64,000 nucleotides of DNA from Dokdonella_A sp049583635 (GTDB lineage: Bacteria > Pseudomonadota > Gammaproteobacteria > Xanthomonadales > Rhodanobacteraceae). The DNA lies in the NCBI GenBank assembly GCA_049583635.1, contig JBAUWF010000035.1, positions 4,278 through 68,277 on the forward strand. The letters run 5' to 3'. The notes below the pieces were generated by a model. It was not told where the DNA came from. It was given only the letters and a program-made list of their open reading frames with translations, and did no database searches. The stretch's first letter is position 1, and each line of letters opens with the position of its first letter. Below are positions 33,702 to 43,070 of this stretch, one piece after another. Both the position numbers and the translations under genes were made by a program.

Positions 33702-34601
33702 ATGCACTATTTCGTCGACATCAACCCGATCGCGTTTTCGATCGGTCCGGTAGCCGTGCACTGGTACGGCATCATGTACCTGATCGGTTTCGCCATGGCC
33801 TGGTGGCTCGGCGAGCGACGCCGCCGCGCCGGACGCCTGCCGATCGGCACGGAACAATTTTCCGATCTTGCCTTCTACGGCATGCTCGGCGTCATTGTCG
33901 GCGGGCGTATCGGCTACATGCTGTTCTACGACACACCCGAGCTGATCCACCATCCGCTCTCGCTATTCCGTATCTGGGAGGGGGGCATGTCATTCCACGG
34001 TGGATTGCTCGGCGTGCTGGCGGCAGTGTGGTTGTGGTCGCGCAGGAACCGTATCCATTTCTTCGATACCGTGGATTTCGTCGCGCCGCTGATCCCGATC
34101 GGTCTCGGCCTGGGGAGGCTCGGCAATTTCATCGGTGGTGAATTGTGGGGGCGGCACACCGATCTGCCATGGGGCATGATCTTTCCGCGCGCGCTCGACG
34201 GCCTGGGCAAGACGCGCGATCAGTTGCATGCCATGTATCTCGCAGGGCAGCTCGACACCGAGGCGCGGCATCCCTCGCAACTGTACGAGGCCACGCTTGA
34301 GGGCGCGGTGCTGTTCGCAGTGCTGTGGATCTATTCGCGCAAACCGCGGCCACGTTACGCCGTGTCGGGGCTGTTTGCGCTGCTGTACGGATTGTTCCGC
34401 TTCGGCGTCGAATTCGTGCGTCAGCCGGATGTACAGCTCGGCTTTATCGCGTTTCACTGGGTGACAATGGGCCAGATTCTGTCGTTGCCGTTGATTGTGG
34501 TCGGCATCGTTCTCTTGCTGATGTCGCGCGGCGCGCCGATCGCGGGCGAAACCGTTTGCGTCGGGCAGGAGGCGACAAAGGCCGAACAGGACTCGGCATG
34601 A
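33702..34601 (+). CDS. lgt: Prolipoprotein diacylglyceryl transferase
   Basis: 299 residues, seven-helix membrane protein. The Lgt signature GRLGNFIGGELWGRHTDLPW is present, with GGMSFHGGLLG and the HPSQLYEA motif. It transfers diacylglycerol from phosphatidylglycerol to the lipobox cysteine of prelipoproteins. The start at 33702 (MHYFVDINPIAF) matches the family; upstream in-frame starts do not. Its stop overlaps the thyA start (ATGA), the conserved lgt-thyA pairing. Confidence 0.96.
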   Translation: MHYFVDINPIAFSIGPVAVHWYGIMYLIGFAMAWWLGERRRRAGRLPIGTEQFSDLAFYGMLGVIVGGRIGYMLFYDTPELIHHPLSLFRIWEGGMSFHGGLLGVLAAVWLWSRRNRIHFFDTVDFVAPLIPIGLGLGRLGNFIGGELWGRHTDLPWGMIFPRALDGLGKTRDQLHAMYLAGQLDTEARHPSQLYEATLEGAVLFAVLWIYSRKPRPRYAVSGLFALLYGLFRFGVEFVRQPDVQLGFIAFHWVTMGQILSLPLIVVGIVLLLMSRGAPIAGETVCVGQEATKAEQDSA

Positions 34602-35392
34602 ACCAGTATCTCGACCTGCTGCGTCACGCGCTCGAACACGGCACGCCGAAATCGGATCGCACCGGCACCGGCACGCGAAGCGTGTTCGGCTGGCAGATGC
34701 GATTCGATCTGGCCAAGGGCTTTCCGCTGGTAACGACCAAGAAGCTGCATTTGAAGTCGATCGTGTACGAGCTGCTCTGGTTTCTGCGTGGTGACACCAA
34801 CATCGGCTATCTCAACGAGCATGGCGTTGGCATCTGGGACGAATGGGCCGATCCCAACGGCAATCTCGGTCCCGTATACGGCAAGCAGTGGCGCGCGTGG
34901 CCTGGCGCCGATGGCAGATCGATTGACCAGATCGCCGCAGTCGTTGACGAAATCCGTCGCAATCCGAATTCGCGCCGCCTGATCGTGAGCGCGTGGAATG
35001 TCGCTGATTTGCCGCTGATGGCATTGCAGCCCTGCCATGCCTTGTTTCAGTTCCACGTCGCCGACGGCCGCCTGTCATGCCAGCTATATCAGCGTTCAGG
35101 CGACATCTTCCTCGGCGTTCCCTTCAATATCGCGAGCTATGCCTTGCTCACCCACATGGTCGCGCAGGTGACTCAACTGGCAGTCGGCGATTTTGTGCAC
35201 ACGCTCGGTGATGCACATCTGTACGCGAATCACGTCGAGCAGGCGCGCGCGCAGCTTGCGCGCACGCCGCGCAGCCTTGCGCGGCTCAGGCTCGATCCTG
35301 ATGTGCGCGCGATAGACGACTTTCGTTTCGAGCACATCGTTATCGAGAATTACCATCCGCATCCGGCCATCAAGGCGCCAATCGCGGTCTGA
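34598..35392 (+). CDS. thyA: Thymidylate synthase
   Basis: 264 residues, exactly the E. coli length. Catalytic cysteine in LQPCHALFQFHV, RSGDIFLGVPFNIASY and a late HPAIKAPIAV end. It methylates dUMP with methylene-tetrahydrofolate; the dihydrofolate formed is recycled by the folA product encoded 19 bases downstream. Confidence 0.97.
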   Translation: MNQYLDLLRHALEHGTPKSDRTGTGTRSVFGWQMRFDLAKGFPLVTTKKLHLKSIVYELLWFLRGDTNIGYLNEHGVGIWDEWADPNGNLGPVYGKQWRAWPGADGRSIDQIAAVVDEIRRNPNSRRLIVSAWNVADLPLMALQPCHALFQFHVADGRLSCQLYQRSGDIFLGVPFNIASYALLTHMVAQVTQLAVGDFVHTLGDAHLYANHVEQARAQLARTPRSLARLRLDPDVRAIDDFRFEHIVIENYHPHPAIKAPIAV

Positions 35393-35411
35393 CCCATGCA
35401 GCCTTGAGCCG

Positions 35412-36044
35412 ATGCCCATCAGTTTCGTCGCCGCACTCGATTCCAACCACGCAATCGGCCGCGAGGGCGAGATGCCGTGGCATCTACCCGACGATCTGAG
35501 GCGCTTCAAGTCGCTGACGCTTGGCAAACCGACACTGATGGGCCGCAAGACGGCACTCGCCATCGGTCGCGCCCTGCCCGGTCGGCCCAATCTGGTGTTG
35601 ACGCGCAGCGGCTCGGCGCCGTTCGCCGGGCAGCGGCCTGTCGCATCGCTTGAAGCGGCGATCGCATGCGTCGGCGACACCGAACTCATGGTGATCGGCG
35701 GCGGTGAAATCTATGGTCTGGCACTGTCGCGTGCAACGAGCATGTATCTGACCTGGGTCGAGGCGACCGTGGTCGATCCCGATACGTTCTTTCCGCGTTT
35801 TGATCCGGCGCAATGGACTGAAGTGCAGCGCGAGTTCCACCCACGCGACGCGCGCCACGCATCGGCGTTCACGTTTGTCGACTACCAGCGTGCCCCGAAA
35901 ACCGCCACGCCGATTTGGGATGGCACGGCTGTGCCAATTCACAACCGGCAACCCCCGACCGAGCGGGAAAGCCGCGCACGGCGCGCCATTCAGTTATCGC
36001 GGCTGGCCGGTGCAGACGGGCGATCCGATTTCACGCTGACGTAG
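35412..36044 (+). CDS. folA: Dihydrofolate reductase with C-terminal extension
   Basis: 210 residues; the first ~165 are a standard DHFR (VAALDSNHAIGREGEMPWHLP, TLMGRKT, VIGGGEIYGLAL, ending FVDYQRAP). About 45 further residues have no family counterpart and run antisense into the 3' end of apaH (55-bp overlap). It reduces dihydrofolate with NADPH. The extension may simply reflect loss of the original stop codon; I see no frameshift within the core. Confidence 0.94.
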   Translation: MPISFVAALDSNHAIGREGEMPWHLPDDLRRFKSLTLGKPTLMGRKTALAIGRALPGRPNLVLTRSGSAPFAGQRPVASLEAAIACVGDTELMVIGGGEIYGLALSRATSMYLTWVEATVVDPDTFFPRFDPAQWTEVQREFHPRDARHASAFTFVDYQRAPKTATPIWDGTAVPIHNRQPPTERESRARRAIQLSRLAGADGRSDFTLT

Positions 36045-36838
36045 ACCGGTTCGTCTGCATCGATGCGCAATGCGGTCAACTCCCCGCCCCAGACGCAACC
36101 GGTATCAATCGCGTGGATGCCGAGGCCAGCGAAGCGGCCGAGCGTCGACCAGTGGCCGCATACCACGCGGATATCGCGCTGCACCTGCCCGGGTACCGCG
36201 AACCACGGATACAGCCCTGCGCGCTGCGTTCCGGGCGCACCTTTTTCGGAAAACGCGATGCGCCCCTGCACATCGCAGTAGCGCATGCGCGTAAGTACAT
36301 TGATGCCTGCACGCAGCCGATCGGTACCGCGCAACCGCGAATTCCAGACATCGGGCTTGTTGCCGAAGAGGTGTCGCATGAGACGGCGATAGTCGTGCCC
36401 ATGCAGTTTGTCCTCGATTTCGCGTGCGACATCTTCTGCATCTTCAATGGTCCAGTGCGGGAACAGGCCGGCGTGGACCAGCAGCCAACCCAGATGGCGA
36501 TCCACATGCAGCAGTTTGCATCCGCGCAGCCAGGAGAGCAGCTCGTCGCGATCGGTTGCGAACAGCACTTCGCGCAATTCGGCATTGACACGCGCCTGGT
36601 CCTGCCGTTTGCGTTCGGCAACGGCCAGCAATGATAAATCGTGATTTCCAAGCACGACGATCGCGCCGTCGCCGAGCGACTTGACCAGCCGCAGCACGGC
36701 AAGCGACTGCCCACCGCGGTTGACCAGATCACCGCAGAACCACAGCGTGTCATTGGCTGGATCGAAGCGCAGCGCGTCGATCACCCGGGCCAGCTCATCG
36801 TGGCAGCCCTGGACATCTCCAATGGCCCAGATAGCCAC
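35990..36838 (-). CDS. apaH: Symmetrical diadenosine tetraphosphatase
   Basis: 282 residues. Metallophosphatase motifs: IGDVQGCHDEL, CGDLVNRGGQSL and LGNHDLSLLA, with LLVHAGLFPHW further in. It splits Ap4A to two ADP. Last gene of the lptD-surA-pdxA-rsmA-apaG-apaH series, 150 bp after apaG, a wider gap than the rest of the series. Its 3' end overlaps folA on the other strand. Confidence 0.95.
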   Translation of the reverse strand: MAIWAIGDVQGCHDELARVIDALRFDPANDTLWFCGDLVNRGGQSLAVLRLVKSLGDGAIVVLGNHDLSLLAVAERKRQDQARVNAELREVLFATDRDELLSWLRGCKLLHVDRHLGWLLVHAGLFPHWTIEDAEDVAREIEDKLHGHDYRRLMRHLFGNKPDVWNSRLRGTDRLRAGINVLTRMRYCDVQGRIAFSEKGAPGTQRAGLYPWFAVPGQVQRDIRVVCGHWSTLGRFAGLGIHAIDTGCVWGGELTALRIDADEPVYVSVKSDRPSAPASRDN

Positions 36839-36988
36839 TCAACCCACCGGGGCGTCAGACGACATGAGGGACTGCTGACTGCGCCGTGCGCCGTGCCAGC
36901 CGGACAACCCGCCTCGGCCGAACTGCACACCATATCCTGCGAACCTTCTGGACATCATGACGCCTGTGCCGAATGGATCAGGGAATCC

Positions 36989-37372
36989 CTAGTGCAGGAC
37001 TCGCGGAGTGGACAGCACGAAGGCCGGGATGTCGGCCAGGAACCGGGTACCGTCATCGGCAATCATCTGGTAGCTGCCACGCATCGTGCCGAGCGCCGTT
37101 TCCAGTACGGCACCGGAGGTGTAGGCGAAATCACTCCCGGCGCGGAGCAAAGGTTGTTCGCCGACCACACCGTCGCCGCGCACCTCCGACACCTTACCGT
37201 TGGCGTCGGTGATGATCCAGTGACGACTGAGCAGACGCGCCCCGATGCTTCCGCGGTTGGCAATCGTGATGGTGTAGGCGAATACGTAATGATCGTCGGC
37301 GGGCGCAGACTGATCGTCGAGGAATCGCGTATTCACGGAAATCTCGATGTCGTAAGGTTTCTTGTCGGCCAT
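36989..37372 (-). CDS. apaG: ApaG domain protein
   Basis: 127 residues from the ATG at 37372. FN3-like ApaG fold: YDIEISVNTRFLDDQSAPADD, YAYTITIAN-type strand and GDGVVGEQPLLRAGSDFAYTSG. Conserved neighbour of rsmA and apaH; linked to Co2+/Mg2+ phenotypes, biochemical role unclear. Starts about 65 bases after the rsmA stop. Confidence 0.94.
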   Translation of the reverse strand: MADKKPYDIEISVNTRFLDDQSAPADDHYVFAYTITIANRGSIGARLLSRHWIITDANGKVSEVRGDGVVGEQPLLRAGSDFAYTSGAVLETALGTMRGSYQMIADDGTRFLADIPAFVLSTPRVLH

Positions 37373-37436
37373 GAACGGGATTCTCCGGGACCGGCGCCCG
37401 TGCGGCAAGGGCTGCGCCGGCGAACCGCGTTTGCGC

Positions 37437-38243
37437 TCATATCCGGTTTGCATTCGCGGCGCCAGGTTGCGCGTAGGTTGCAGCCAGTGTTTGCGCGAGC
37501 GTCACGTAGTCGCCGGGTGCGAGTTGCTCGGCACGCGCACGCGGATCGATGCCGGCCGCCGCAAGTTGATCGGCACCGGCGATGCCGAGCAGTGCGTTGG
37601 CCAGCGTCTTGCGGCGCTGACCGAATGCGGCACGCACCACGCGCGCGATCAATGCGCTGTGGGCCGGGTGGCGTTGACTGGACGGTAACGGCGTCAGCCG
37701 CGCCAGTGCGGAGTCGACCTTGGGCGGTGGGCGGAACGCCTCGGGCGGCACGTGCATCAGTGGTTCGATCCGGCAGACCAGTTGCAGCATCACCGACAGG
37801 CGGCCATACACCTTGCTGCCCGGTGCGGCGGCCATACGCTCGACGACCTCCTTCTGCAACATGAAATGCATGTCGCGAATCGCGTCGATCGCTTCGATGC
37901 AGTGAAACAGGATCGGCGTCGAGATGTTGTACGGCAGATTTCCGACCAGGCGCAGTTCCCCGGCGTTGCCGAGTGTCGCGAAATCCACCCGCAAGGCGTC
38001 CGCCTGGATGATGTCGAGTTTGCCACGCCCAGCCGCGGCCATGCGCAGGCGCGGAATCAGGTCGCGATCGAACTCGATAACGGTCAGATGGCCGAGCGCC
38101 GCGAGCAACGGCCAGGTGATCGCGCCGTCACCCGGACCGATCTCGATCACGCGCTCGCCCGCATGCGGCGCGATCGCCTGCACGATGCGCTGAATGACGG
38201 CCCGGTCGTGCAGGAAATGCTGGCCGAAACGCTTGCGCGTCAT
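37437..38243 (-). CDS. rsmA: 16S rRNA dimethyladenosine transferase
   Basis: 268 residues from the ATG at 38243, which overlaps the pdxA stop by 4 bp; the frame is open upstream but only as a shadow of pdxA. Motifs: KRFGQHFLHD, VIEIGPGDGAIT (SAM), LVGNLPYNIST (catalytic NLPY). It dimethylates two adjacent adenosines at the 3' end of 16S rRNA (KsgA). Confidence 0.96.
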   Translation of the reverse strand: MTRKRFGQHFLHDRAVIQRIVQAIAPHAGERVIEIGPGDGAITWPLLAALGHLTVIEFDRDLIPRLRMAAAGRGKLDIIQADALRVDFATLGNAGELRLVGNLPYNISTPILFHCIEAIDAIRDMHFMLQKEVVERMAAAPGSKVYGRLSVMLQLVCRIEPLMHVPPEAFRPPPKVDSALARLTPLPSSQRHPAHSALIARVVRAAFGQRRKTLANALLGIAGADQLAAAGIDPRARAEQLAPGDYVTLAQTLAATYAQPGAANANRI

Positions 38244-39265
38244 GGGCTCGACACGCTGCGCCGCACAAGTTCGATTGCCAAGTTGGCCGCCGCAATCAGA
38301 CTGCCGGCATCCGCGCACCCGTGACCGGCGATGTCGAGCGCAGTGCCGTGATCGACGCTGGTGCGTATCCACGGCAGCCCCAGCGTGATATTCACGGCAT
38401 GACCGAATCCGGCGTGCTTGAGTACCGGCAAACCCTGATCGTGATACATCGCGAGCACGGCGTCGCATTCGGCCAGGCGGGTCGGCACGAACGCGGTATC
38501 GGCCGGCAACGGACCGACGAGATTCAGGCCGCGCCGGCGCAACTGTGCGAGTGCAGGCTCGATGACGTCGATTTCCTCTCGACCCAGATGCCCACCCTCA
38601 CCGGCATGCGGGTTGAGTCCGAGCACCGCGATGCGTGGTCGCTCAATGCCGAAGCGCACGCGCAGATCGTGATCCACAATGCCAATCTTCTGTTCCAGCA
38701 GGTCACGCGAAATCGCCGCGGGCACGCCGCTCAGCGGCAGATGCGTGGTTGCGAGCGCGACACGAAGATCGCCGGCCGCCAGCATCATCACCACCGCGCA
38801 ACCGGTGCGCGCAGAGAAGAATTCCGTGTGACCGGTGAACGCGATGCCGGCATCGTTGATCACCGCCTTGTGCACCGGCGCGGTCACGATCGCATCGAAT
38901 TCTCCACTGGCAGCACCGTCGGCTGCACGAACCAATGTGGCGAGAACATAATGCGCATTGCGCGCGTCGAGAACACCCGCCTGCGCCTGCACCGCAAGCG
39001 GCAGCGCAACAACCCGCATCGAACCGGCCGCGCGCACGGTAGACGCGCTGGTCGCATCATACGGTTCAAGCTCGAGATCGATACCGGCTGAACGCGCCGC
39101 AACCGCTAGCAGATCCGGGTCGGCAATCGCGACAAGATCGGCAGCGACATCACTCGCCGCGAGCCGCACGAGCAGTTCCGGACCGATGCCGGCGGGCTCG
39201 CCTGCGGTCAGCGCGAGTCGCGGCAACTCACGCCGGCGGTGCGTCGGGCTTGGCTGCGACGGCAT
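38240..39265 (-). CDS. pdxA: 4-hydroxythreonine-4-phosphate dehydrogenase
   Basis: 341 residues from the ATG at 39265, overlapping the end of surA by 38 bp; a slightly later start is possible because LALTAGEPAGIGPE, the family N-terminus, begins at about residue 17. Other motifs: VTAPVHKAVI, FTGHTEFF, GLNPHAGEGG and the metal-binding MYHDQGLPVLK. It makes the pyridoxine-ring precursor for vitamin B6. The operon position between surA and rsmA is as in E. coli. Confidence 0.95.
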   Translation of the reverse strand: MPSQPSPTHRRRELPRLALTAGEPAGIGPELLVRLAASDVAADLVAIADPDLLAVAARSAGIDLELEPYDATSASTVRAAGSMRVVALPLAVQAQAGVLDARNAHYVLATLVRAADGAASGEFDAIVTAPVHKAVINDAGIAFTGHTEFFSARTGCAVVMMLAAGDLRVALATTHLPLSGVPAAISRDLLEQKIGIVDHDLRVRFGIERPRIAVLGLNPHAGEGGHLGREEIDVIEPALAQLRRRGLNLVGPLPADTAFVPTRLAECDAVLAMYHDQGLPVLKHAGFGHAVNITLGLPWIRTSVDHGTALDIAGHGCADAGSLIAAANLAIELVRRSVSSP

Positions 39266-40571
39266 CACCGGCCCCCGCCGCAGGCAGGCGCACATCGATA
39301 TACGCCTCACCACGAATCTGGCGCAGGAAACTCTCGTATTCCTCGTCGGCCTTGCGATTGAGCAGAATCTGCTTGGCTTGTCGCCGCTGCAGATCGCTGG
39401 TCTTGTCCTGCGTGCGGCTGCCGAGCAACTGGATGATGTGCCAACCGACCTCGGTCTGGAACGGTTCGGATATCTCGTCGTTGGAGAGCTTGCCGATGAC
39501 CTCGCCGACCTTGGTGCCATAACCGTCGATCGGGAACCAACCCATGTCGCCGCCGAGATTCGCGGTCGCGCTGTCCTCGGAGACCTCCTTGGCGACCTTG
39601 GCGAAGTCCTCGCCACCGGCGACACGCTCGCGGATGGCTGCGATGCGCTGTTTGGCCTGAGCGCTGGAGGTGATCTCGTCGACCTTGATCAGGATATGAC
39701 GCGCATGGTACTCGGTGACCATCTGCGTTGCGGGTTGATCGCGCTTGCCGTACAGCTTGATGATGTGGAAACCATTGGGTCCGCGCAGCGGTGGCGAGAT
39801 GTCGCCTTCGTGCATGTCCTTGGCCAGATCGACGAACTCCGTTGGCAGCTCGCTGATCCCGCGCCAGCCCAGATCGCCGCCTTCAAGCGCGTTTTCCGCG
39901 TCGGAGAAGCGAATCGCCGCAGCGGAAAAATCCATGCCGGCGTCGATCTGTTGCTTGGCATCTTCAGCCTTTTTTCGAGCGGCATCGATCACATCGGGGG
40001 TCGCCCCGTCGGGTATTGCAATGAGGATGTGCCCGAGATGCAACTCGCCGTTGTTCAGTTCGCCGTTTTTCAGCAGGTTGTCCACTTCGGCATCACTGAC
40101 CTGCACGCGATTCTGCAACACACTCTGGCGCAAACGCTGCACAATCACCTGGTCGCGAACCTGATTGCGGAACTCATCGTAGTTGAGACCCTGCTGCGCG
40201 ATTGCCGCGCGCAACTGGCCGACGTTCATGTTGTTCTGCGCGGCTATCTGGCCGAGCGCCTGGTCGACTTCCGCATCGGATACCTTGACCCCGTTGTCGT
40301 CGGCGCGCTGAACCTGGAGCTTCTGCATGATCAACCTTTCGAGCACCTGATGCTCAAGCACTTGGTGTGGCGGCAACTGCTCGGGATTCTTCGCGTACAG
40401 GCTCTCGATATTGGTGATCGCTCGATCGAGCTCGCTTTGCAGGATGACATCCTCGTTGACCACCGCGATGATGCGGTCGATCGGCTCGACCGGCAGGATC
40501 TGCGCATGGATCGACGTGCCGCCGGCGGAGGCGAGAAAGGTAAAAACGAGAGCAGTCAGAAGTCTTTTCAT
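39228..40571 (-). CDS. surA: Periplasmic chaperone / peptidyl-prolyl isomerase SurA
   Basis: 447 residues: signal peptide (about 1-23), N-terminal chaperone domain (RIIAVVNEDVILQSELDRAI), two parvulin PPIC domains (GELHLGHILIAIPDGA and YHARHILIKVDEI starts), and a C-terminal helix. It escorts unfolded beta-barrel proteins, LptD among them, to the BAM complex; lptD is encoded immediately upstream, 42 bp away. Confidence 0.96.
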   Translation of the reverse strand: MKRLLTALVFTFLASAGGTSIHAQILPVEPIDRIIAVVNEDVILQSELDRAITNIESLYAKNPEQLPPHQVLEHQVLERLIMQKLQVQRADDNGVKVSDAEVDQALGQIAAQNNMNVGQLRAAIAQQGLNYDEFRNQVRDQVIVQRLRQSVLQNRVQVSDAEVDNLLKNGELNNGELHLGHILIAIPDGATPDVIDAARKKAEDAKQQIDAGMDFSAAAIRFSDAENALEGGDLGWRGISELPTEFVDLAKDMHEGDISPPLRGPNGFHIIKLYGKRDQPATQMVTEYHARHILIKVDEITSSAQAKQRIAAIRERVAGGEDFAKVAKEVSEDSATANLGGDMGWFPIDGYGTKVGEVIGKLSNDEISEPFQTEVGWHIIQLLGSRTQDKTSDLQRRQAKQILLNRKADEEYESFLRQIRGEAYIDVRLPAAGAGDAVAAKPDAPPA

Positions 40572-40613
40572 GAAGGGGATTCGTCGGCGAGTGAGGCGGG
40601 CGCGCGGGCACGC

Positions 40614-42926
40614 CTATTGGTAGCCAAGAATACCACGGCGCAGGAAATCGTCGGTCCTCTGGCCGACTGATCCGATGCCCTTGAATTCGATCTCGAAATA
40701 CAACGCATTGTCGGCATTGCCTTGGGCATTGTGAATCCAGTGTCGTGCCAGCAGACGCCACGCAACGCAGCAACTGTCGTGCTCGATGCCGACCAGACGT
40801 TCGAGCGTCTCGTGGTCGCGAAACGAAAAATTCTCGCGGGCGATGACACGCCAGCTCGGCGTAATCGGCAGCAACGTCGATACATCGACTTGTTCGAGCA
40901 CATTGCGCCGGAATCGATAGGAAAAATTGAATAGACCGTCGGTTCGGAAGCGCTGCTGAAAACTGACCACAGACAGATCGGTCTGGCTCGTGTTCGGGTT
41001 CCACTGCTGATCGAGCACCAGCCGCGAGCGATCAGCGATGTGCAGATCGAGTTCACCGACATAGGTCGAACCGGAAAAATCGGTCGGCACGCAGGACGGC
41101 AGCACGACACCGTCCACCGTGCACGGCAATTGCACGCGCTGATCGTCGAAATAGCGTATCTCGCCGATACTCGCCGCGAGGCGCTCGTCGCCGGTGGCGT
41201 CCTCGAGGAAGCGCGTCGTCAGTGCCAGGGTCAGGTTGTTCGCATCGGACTGGCGATCGGCGCCGACGAATTGATTGGTGCGAAACAACTGGCCGAAACT
41301 GAAAGGCACAAGCTGGGTGTCGAAAATCGGCAGATCGTCCTGGTTGCGATACGGCACGCGCAGATAGAATGCCCGCGGCTCGAGGGTCTGCGTATACGCC
41401 TGGTTGCCGAGTTGCAGGCTGCGCTCGAAGATCAAGCCGCTGTCGAGGGTGAAGATCGGAACACCGCGCGTAGGACTGCTGTTTTCATCGCGGTCCAGCT
41501 GGTACCGGGTATAGCGATAACCCACCTGCGGGCGCACGAACCAGGCCGCCGTCTCGATGGGCCAGGCGAGATACGGAAACAGATCGATGCGCCGACCGTC
41601 GAGGGCGTCGTTCTTGGAAAATGCGACGGCCTCGGAATCGATGCCCCACTCGAGATCACCGGCCAGCGGGTGTTCACCGTTGAAGGTGGCGCGCGGCAGC
41701 CGCCTGTATGGTTCCGAACTACCGGGCAACGTCGGATCCGTGATCTGGTATTCGTCTCCGCCGAGACTCGCACTCCACCAGTCGCCGTGACCGTTGACGT
41801 AGACACGCGACGGCAGCAGGCTGGTGGCCGCGGTGGTCAGGCTGCGTCCGAAGTCCTCGAAATAGCGATCGTCCGAAACCCGGTTGATGTTGACCGAGGC
41901 GCCCCAGTTTTCGCTGAAACTGGTCGAATCCTTCCATTCAAACGAGCCACGATCGCGGTCGGCCAGACGGTCGTCCGGCAGGTAGGTGAATTCGACCTGC
42001 CCGTGACTGCCGGGAACGAGATAGCGAAACTCGCCACCGAGCATGAGCCCGCGCTGGGTCATCAGGTGCGGGAACAAGGTCGCATCGTAATTCGGCGCGA
42101 GATTGAGATAGTACGGCAGCGTCACGTCGAAACCGCGCCGGTCGCTGTAGCCGATGTCCGGATACAAAAAGCCCGACTCGCGTTCGTCGTTGAGCGGAAA
42201 GCGGGCATAAGGAAGCCAAAAAATCGGTACGCCGCCGACCCGGAAGGTCATGTCATGCGCACGCCCGATTCCTTCGGTCTGATCAAGAGTCATGTCGGGC
42301 GCGCGCAATTCCCACTGCGGATCGTCGATATCGCAAGTCGAATAGGTCGTTTGCGCCAGATGTGCATGATCCGGATCGCTCATGTCCGCGTGCGCCGCGC
42401 GACCGTTGCCGCGCGAGCCGAGCAACTGGTAGCGCACGTTGTCGAGCGTTGCGTGCTCGGGCTTGGTCGCCCCTTTGGCCCGGTTGGCCGACATCAGCAC
42501 GGCACGATCCTGATAACGCACATGACCGGTGGCGACGTACGCCGTGGTATCGGTGTCATAAGACAGGGTATCGGCGCGCAACAACTGATCGAGCCGGCGC
42601 AATTCGGCGTCGCCTTCGAGAACGTACCCGTGCGCGTCGCCTGATTGAACCTTGACCGCGCTGAAATCTGCCGGCGTGCTGCCGCGATCGCCCGTCGTCG
42701 GCAACCCGGGCACGTAGAAATCGAGCAGATCGTTTTTCTTGCACATCGAGAAGTCGTCGGGCCGCTTGGCGCATTTCACCATTCCGAGCCGACAAGTCGG
42801 CGCAACCGCCTCGTCGGCATGGGCCGGCGCGGACAGCGCGATCAGGCCTGCAAGCACCACATGGCGCCGCTGGAGAAGACGGTGGAGAGGGTGCGGCACG
42901 ATTGGCGGGGCGTTCTTGGGGAACAA
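40614..42926 (-). CDS. lptD: LPS-assembly outer-membrane protein LptD
   Basis: 770 residues: signal peptide, periplasmic OstA-type beta-jellyroll (about 60-220: LRADTLSYDTDTTAYVATGHV, RANRAKG), then a 26-strand beta-barrel ending near residue 770. LptD with LptE inserts LPS into the outer leaflet. Head of the lptD-surA-pdxA-rsmA-apaG-apaH series, with a 144-bp upstream gap for its promoter. Long open frames on the opposite strand here are coding shadows. Confidence 0.95.
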   Translation of the reverse strand: MFPKNAPPIVPHPLHRLLQRRHVVLAGLIALSAPAHADEAVAPTCRLGMVKCAKRPDDFSMCKKNDLLDFYVPGLPTTGDRGSTPADFSAVKVQSGDAHGYVLEGDAELRRLDQLLRADTLSYDTDTTAYVATGHVRYQDRAVLMSANRAKGATKPEHATLDNVRYQLLGSRGNGRAAHADMSDPDHAHLAQTTYSTCDIDDPQWELRAPDMTLDQTEGIGRAHDMTFRVGGVPIFWLPYARFPLNDERESGFLYPDIGYSDRRGFDVTLPYYLNLAPNYDATLFPHLMTQRGLMLGGEFRYLVPGSHGQVEFTYLPDDRLADRDRGSFEWKDSTSFSENWGASVNINRVSDDRYFEDFGRSLTTAATSLLPSRVYVNGHGDWWSASLGGDEYQITDPTLPGSSEPYRRLPRATFNGEHPLAGDLEWGIDSEAVAFSKNDALDGRRIDLFPYLAWPIETAAWFVRPQVGYRYTRYQLDRDENSSPTRGVPIFTLDSGLIFERSLQLGNQAYTQTLEPRAFYLRVPYRNQDDLPIFDTQLVPFSFGQLFRTNQFVGADRQSDANNLTLALTTRFLEDATGDERLAASIGEIRYFDDQRVQLPCTVDGVVLPSCVPTDFSGSTYVGELDLHIADRSRLVLDQQWNPNTSQTDLSVVSFQQRFRTDGLFNFSYRFRRNVLEQVDVSTLLPITPSWRVIARENFSFRDHETLERLVGIEHDSCCVAWRLLARHWIHNAQGNADNALYFEIEFKGIGSVGQRTDDFLRRGILGYQ

Positions 42927-43070
42927 AGGTCGCTAGCTTGCCGCAACCGCCCGCGACCGGCAAACATCTTGTGTGAACGGCCACGATAATGATCCCATGC
43001 CGCGGAGCAAACGCCGGCCGCTCGATCCGATGCGGCGCGGACGCCGAGCCAGTATCAATGGAGAGACTAC

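Noticed and set aside
41040..42644. A 534-codon open frame antisense to lptD
   Set aside because: Shadow of lptD in a high-GC genome; no domains.
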